Source of the DNA: an uncultured Muribaculaceae bacterium
Lineage (GTDB): Bacteria > Bacteroidota > Bacteroidia > Bacteroidales > Muribaculaceae
Assembly: GCA_910586595.1 (NCBI GenBank)
Contig: CAJUJB010000053.1
Coordinates: forward strand, 1 to 17,042
DNA length: 17,042 bases
Reading direction: 5' to 3'
Part shown: in pieces, positions 14,339 to 17,042 of the stretch
Position numbering within the stretch: the stretch's first letter is position 1
Layout: the number at the start of each line of letters is the position of its first letter
Notes under the pieces: generated by a model
The model's database searches: none
Seen by the model: the letters and a program-made list of their open reading frames with translations, nothing else
What the model was told of the DNA's origin: nothing
Made by a program: the position numbers and the translations under genes

Positions 14339-16522
14339 ATGAAAAAACATCTCATGACCGCCGCCATCGCACTCGCTGGAGTAAGTATGGCAGCTAATGC
14401 GACTGTTGGCTCGACCCAGACTCAGGAAGGCTATCAGCTCACAAACGTTTATTCACTCGACGGCGTTGCACCGGCTAATGCTACAGCAGCCCGCAGTGGC
14501 GTAGGTATCGGCGACAAATTCTTTGTCAACGAATACGCTACTGGTGTCAAGGTTTATGACAAAGAAGGCACACTGCTCAAAACTATCGCAGCTCCCGAAG
14601 GCTACCATTGCTGGGTAAGCTGTAACCTCGACGCTGCCGGTCACCTGCTCGTGCAGCTCGACACAAAGGCATTCGATGGTTCTTGTTCGCCCAATGGCAA
14701 CCACGGCTTCATGGTAATCGACACCGAGACTCTCGAAGTGCTCAATGAATTCATCCCCATGACCTTCGGATATGCTCAGCGTTTCGATGCGATGGCTCCC
14801 GTTGACAAGAACATTCTTGTTGACTACAATACCCGCATTATTGCTCCTCTGAATACTGCAACCACCGAGTATCAGTTCAGCTACAACCAGACTGAAGGAT
14901 CAGGTTATTGGAAAACAGCAGCATTTACTGCAAATGCTTTCGATGAGTTCCCCGCCGCCGCTCAGAAGTGTACTTCTACAGGCTATGCAATGCAGTACAC
15001 CGACCTTGAAGGCAATGTGCTTCTCGCAAACTATCCTAACCCTGTCTATAATCTGACTTATTCAGGTGAAGGCAAGCACGGTAACGGTATCCTGAAATGC
15101 ACCGGCAACTGGAAATCTTCAGGCCAGTTCATCTACACCCCCATGCACTCTGGCTATACCGGCTTCAATATCTTCACACTCGCCGGTAAGCAGTATATCA
15201 TCTATCCTGCCGGTGGTGCTGTAAACAGTGGCGACGCCTTCGCCATCAGCGAAGTGACTTTTGTAGACAGCCCTCTTACCGACATGACCATGGAAGGTGA
15301 GACTCTTGTCGACGGCAAGCTCGCCGGTCCTCTGGTAGCCCGCGTATATGCAGCCGTAACCGAAGCCGGTGCGGTTAAATATGCATCGGCAGCTGCTTGT
15401 GCACCTTCTTACACCATCGAACCCGTTGAAGGTGACGAAAACTCTGTATATATCTACACTTACGCAGCCGCAACTCCCGCCAACAAGTGGAAATTCACTG
15501 TTGTCAAAGAGGAAGAGAAGCCCGAACCCGTTGAATCTGGTTCTTATGTATGCGCCTTCAAAGCCGGTCTGATCGACGCTGGCGGTACATTCAGCGAAAA
15601 GGTATCTGCTTACACCAAGACCTTCACCAACGTATACGAAGGTTACAGCTGGACCATCTCTAACTTCAACAACAACAATGCAGGCTGGGATTTCGTCCGC
15701 GCAGGCAGCAAGAGCGCCGCAAGCGTGGCTACAATCACCACCGACTTCGCGCCCGCTCAGGAAATCAACAAGGTCGTTGTCAACATCGGTAAAGTAGGCG
15801 GCGTAACAGAAGCTTACCTCCTTACCTCTGCAACCGAAGACTTCGCTGAAGCTACCAAGACTCCTATCGAGAATCTTGCCGCTGGCGACGTGACCATCAA
15901 GATCGCCGAGCCCGCCGGTAACCTCTACTACCGTCTTGTATTCGACTGCGAGAAGGGTGCTTCAAACGGTAGCCTCCAGGTCAACCGCATTGAATACTTC
16001 TATGGCGATGAAGAGGTAGTAGAGCCCGTTGAACCCATCGAAGGTGGTACACTCGAAGATCCCTACACCGTAGCTGAAGCTCTCGAAGTAATCAGCCGCG
16101 GCCCCTCTGCTGACGAAGTATACGTACAGGGCTATGTAATCGAAGTTACCGAGCTCAGCACACAGTACGGCAACGCTACCTACACCATCGCTGACTCTGC
16201 CGACGCAACCGAAGGCCTCATCGTATTCCGCGGCTACGGCCTCGAGGGTGAGAAATTCACCAGCGAAGACGACCTCAAGGTTGGCGCAGAAGTTATCGTT
16301 CTCGGTACTCTCGTTAACTACAACGGTGTAACTCCTGAAGTAGGTACCGGCAACCAGCTCGTAAGCTATAAATACGACGACATCACCGGTGTTGACGCTG
16401 TTGAGGCAGCTCTCGACGCTCCCGTTGAGTACTACAACCTCCAGGGTATCCGCGTTGCTAACCCCGAAAACGGCATCTTCATCCGTCGCCAGGGCAACAA
16501 AGTATCTAAAGTGGTTCTCTAA
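14339..16522 (+). CDS. Multidomain secreted paralogue with OB-fold-like domain and T9SS-like tail
   Basis: This 727-residue protein has a signal peptide (about 1-21, ending ANA), then a body (about 22-390) paralogous to the preceding gene: GDKFFVNEYATG, GFNIFTLAGKQYIIY, AFAISEVTF, YTIEPVEG..NSVYIYT, KWKFTV. After a Glu/Pro linker (EEEKPEPVE) come a beta-sandwich-like domain (about 401-560), possibly carbohydrate-binding, and a second linker (VVEPVEPIEGG). A domain at about 569-685 (EDPYTVAEALEVI, VYVQGYVIEVT, ATYTIADS, VGAEVIVLGTLVNY) resembles the OB-fold-like modules found in Bacteroidetes surface proteins. The tail at about 693-727 is nearly identical to that of the neighbour. It follows a strong terminator, so it may have its own promoter, though none is evident. 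Function unknown; a cell-surface or released glycan- or ligand-binding role is inference. Confidence 0.88.
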   Translation: MKKHLMTAAIALAGVSMAANATVGSTQTQEGYQLTNVYSLDGVAPANATAARSGVGIGDKFFVNEYATGVKVYDKEGTLLKTIAAPEGYHCWVSCNLDAAGHLLVQLDTKAFDGSCSPNGNHGFMVIDTETLEVLNEFIPMTFGYAQRFDAMAPVDKNILVDYNTRIIAPLNTATTEYQFSYNQTEGSGYWKTAAFTANAFDEFPAAAQKCTSTGYAMQYTDLEGNVLLANYPNPVYNLTYSGEGKHGNGILKCTGNWKSSGQFIYTPMHSGYTGFNIFTLAGKQYIIYPAGGAVNSGDAFAISEVTFVDSPLTDMTMEGETLVDGKLAGPLVARVYAAVTEAGAVKYASAAACAPSYTIEPVEGDENSVYIYTYAAATPANKWKFTVVKEEEKPEPVESGSYVCAFKAGLIDAGGTFSEKVSAYTKTFTNVYEGYSWTISNFNNNNAGWDFVRAGSKSAASVATITTDFAPAQEINKVVVNIGKVGGVTEAYLLTSATEDFAEATKTPIENLAAGDVTIKIAEPAGNLYYRLVFDCEKGASNGSLQVNRIEYFYGDEEVVEPVEPIEGGTLEDPYTVAEALEVISRGPSADEVYVQGYVIEVTELSTQYGNATYTIADSADATEGLIVFRGYGLEGEKFTSEDDLKVGAEVIVLGTLVNYNGVTPEVGTGNQLVSYKYDDITGVDAVEAALDAPVEYYNLQGIRVANPENGIFIRRQGNKVSKVVL
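16417..16498 (+). repeat. Tail repeat, copy B
   Basis: Second copy of the 82-nt sorting-tail segment, 77 of 82 bases identical to 14071-14152 with only synonymous differences. The last few codons after it diverge (KVSKVVL against EATKVVL). Confidence 0.9.
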
Positions 16523-16536
16523 TACACTCCATTGAC

Positions 16537-16586
16537 TCAAGACATAAGGACAGCGGATCAATCCAAGGTCTGTCCTTATGTCTTGA
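16537..16586. terminator. 17-bp perfect hairpin, likely terminator
   Basis: TCAAGACATAAGGACAG (16537-16553) pairs perfectly with CTGTCCTTATGTCTTGA (16570-16586). The 16-nt loop can add a GGAT/ATCC stem (16555-16558 with 16561-16564). It begins 14 nt after the stop codon at 16522 and is not followed by a T run, so it could be a terminator of another type or an mRNA 3'-end stabiliser. Confidence 0.6.
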
Positions 16587-16655
16587 TTATAACTATCTTC
16601 AAGAAAGACCAATCATTCACTTATCTATCTAATTCCATTATCTATAAATACGCAG

Positions 16656-17042
16656 ATGCAACTTTCGCTCAAACTCTCCGCGCTTACACTCGCTGCCGCA
16701 TTCTCAATGTCGGCTCAGACCGCTGTAATCACAGAAAACGACATACCCCGCTTGCTGAAGGAGCTCACTCTTGAGCAGAAAGCCCGCTTGTTCGTCGGTG
16801 TTCCCGGCACCAACGAGGCTCCGAGCCACATCACTCCGGGCGCTGCCGGATGGACATATCCTATCCATAGTCTCGGCATTCCTTCAATCAACCTCGCCGA
16901 CGGCCCCGTCGGCCCCCGCATCAATCCTATGCCGTGGATTACCACGCGCGTGGTCTATGATGCCGATGGCCTCCCTCACGATGAAGTGACAGGCAACGAA
17001 GCACCTACGGGCGCAAGCCCCAGCTGGTGCACAGCTTTCCCC
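16656..17042 (+). CDS. GH3 glycoside hydrolase, N-terminal part (cut by window end)
   Basis: An open frame from ATG 16656 runs without a stop to the window edge (129 residues). It has a signal peptide (about 1-21, ending SMSAQ), then LLKELTLEQKARLFVGV, an AGWTYPIHSLGIPSINLADGPVG segment with the invariant-type GIP..NLADGPVGPR motif, and WCTAFP at the end. These are the hallmark first blocks of family 3 beta-glycosidases (beta-glucosidase, xylosidase or N-acetylglucosaminidase types). The catalytic Asp and the C-terminal domain lie beyond the window, so the specificity cannot be given. It follows the 17-bp hairpin by 69 nt and belongs to the same glycan-degradation cluster. Confidence 0.9.
   Translation, partial: MQLSLKLSALTLAAAFSMSAQTAVITENDIPRLLKELTLEQKARLFVGVPGTNEAPSHITPGAAGWTYPIHSLGIPSINLADGPVGPRINPMPWITTRVVYDADGLPHDEVTGNEAPTGASPSWCTAFP

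Noticed and set aside
16532..16774. 80-codon open frame on the plus strand
   Set aside because: It runs through the 17-bp hairpin and out of frame over the GH3 start, whose translation shows clear signal peptide and family motifs.

Overview
The window looks like a chromosomal piece of a gut Bacteroidales, most likely a Muribaculaceae (S24-7) relative. The evidence is a SusC/SusD pair, Bacteroidetes-type lipoprotein signals, a perfect TAnnTTTG promoter -7 box, absence of clear Shine-Dalgarno sites, and C-terminal tails of the 'EYYNLQGIRV...GIFIRRQGN' kind that are common in this order. Family-level placement is inference. All recognised genes lie on the + strand.

Left part (1-3583): a terminator of an unseen upstream gene, a multi-pass membrane acyltransferase of the OafA/acyltransferase-3 type, then a GH20 beta-N-acetylhexosaminidase lipoprotein with its own consensus promoter directly after the acyltransferase stop. 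A 568-bp gene-free stretch (3584-4151) follows. It holds a 13-bp perfect hairpin, a weak promoter candidate, a run of seven G and a second inverted repeat in the presumed susC leader.

Centre (4152-12794): the core of a polysaccharide utilisation locus (PUL). It consists of a SusC-type TonB-dependent transporter, a SusD-type glycan-binding lipoprotein, a secreted DUF6259-like putative glycoside hydrolase, and a NAGPA/DUF2233 phosphodiester glycosidase whose ATG overlaps the previous stop (ATGA). A hairpin separates susD from the two enzyme genes.

Right part (12833-17042): two secreted paralogues of unknown function. The second carries two extra domains, one of them resembling an OB fold, and both end in an almost identical type-IX-secretion-like tail. 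A GH3 glycosidase then runs off the window edge. Good hairpins lie after each paralogue; only the first is a classic Rho-independent terminator.

Taken together, the window looks like a glycan-foraging locus directed at an N-acetylhexosamine-containing glycan, possibly one with sugar-1-phosphodiester links (inference from GH20 plus NAGPA). Most unusual are the coupled DUF6259/NAGPA pair and the two uncharacterised tail-bearing paralogues. No regulator (HTCS, ECF sigma/anti-sigma, SusR), RNA gene, CRISPR array or mobile element was found.
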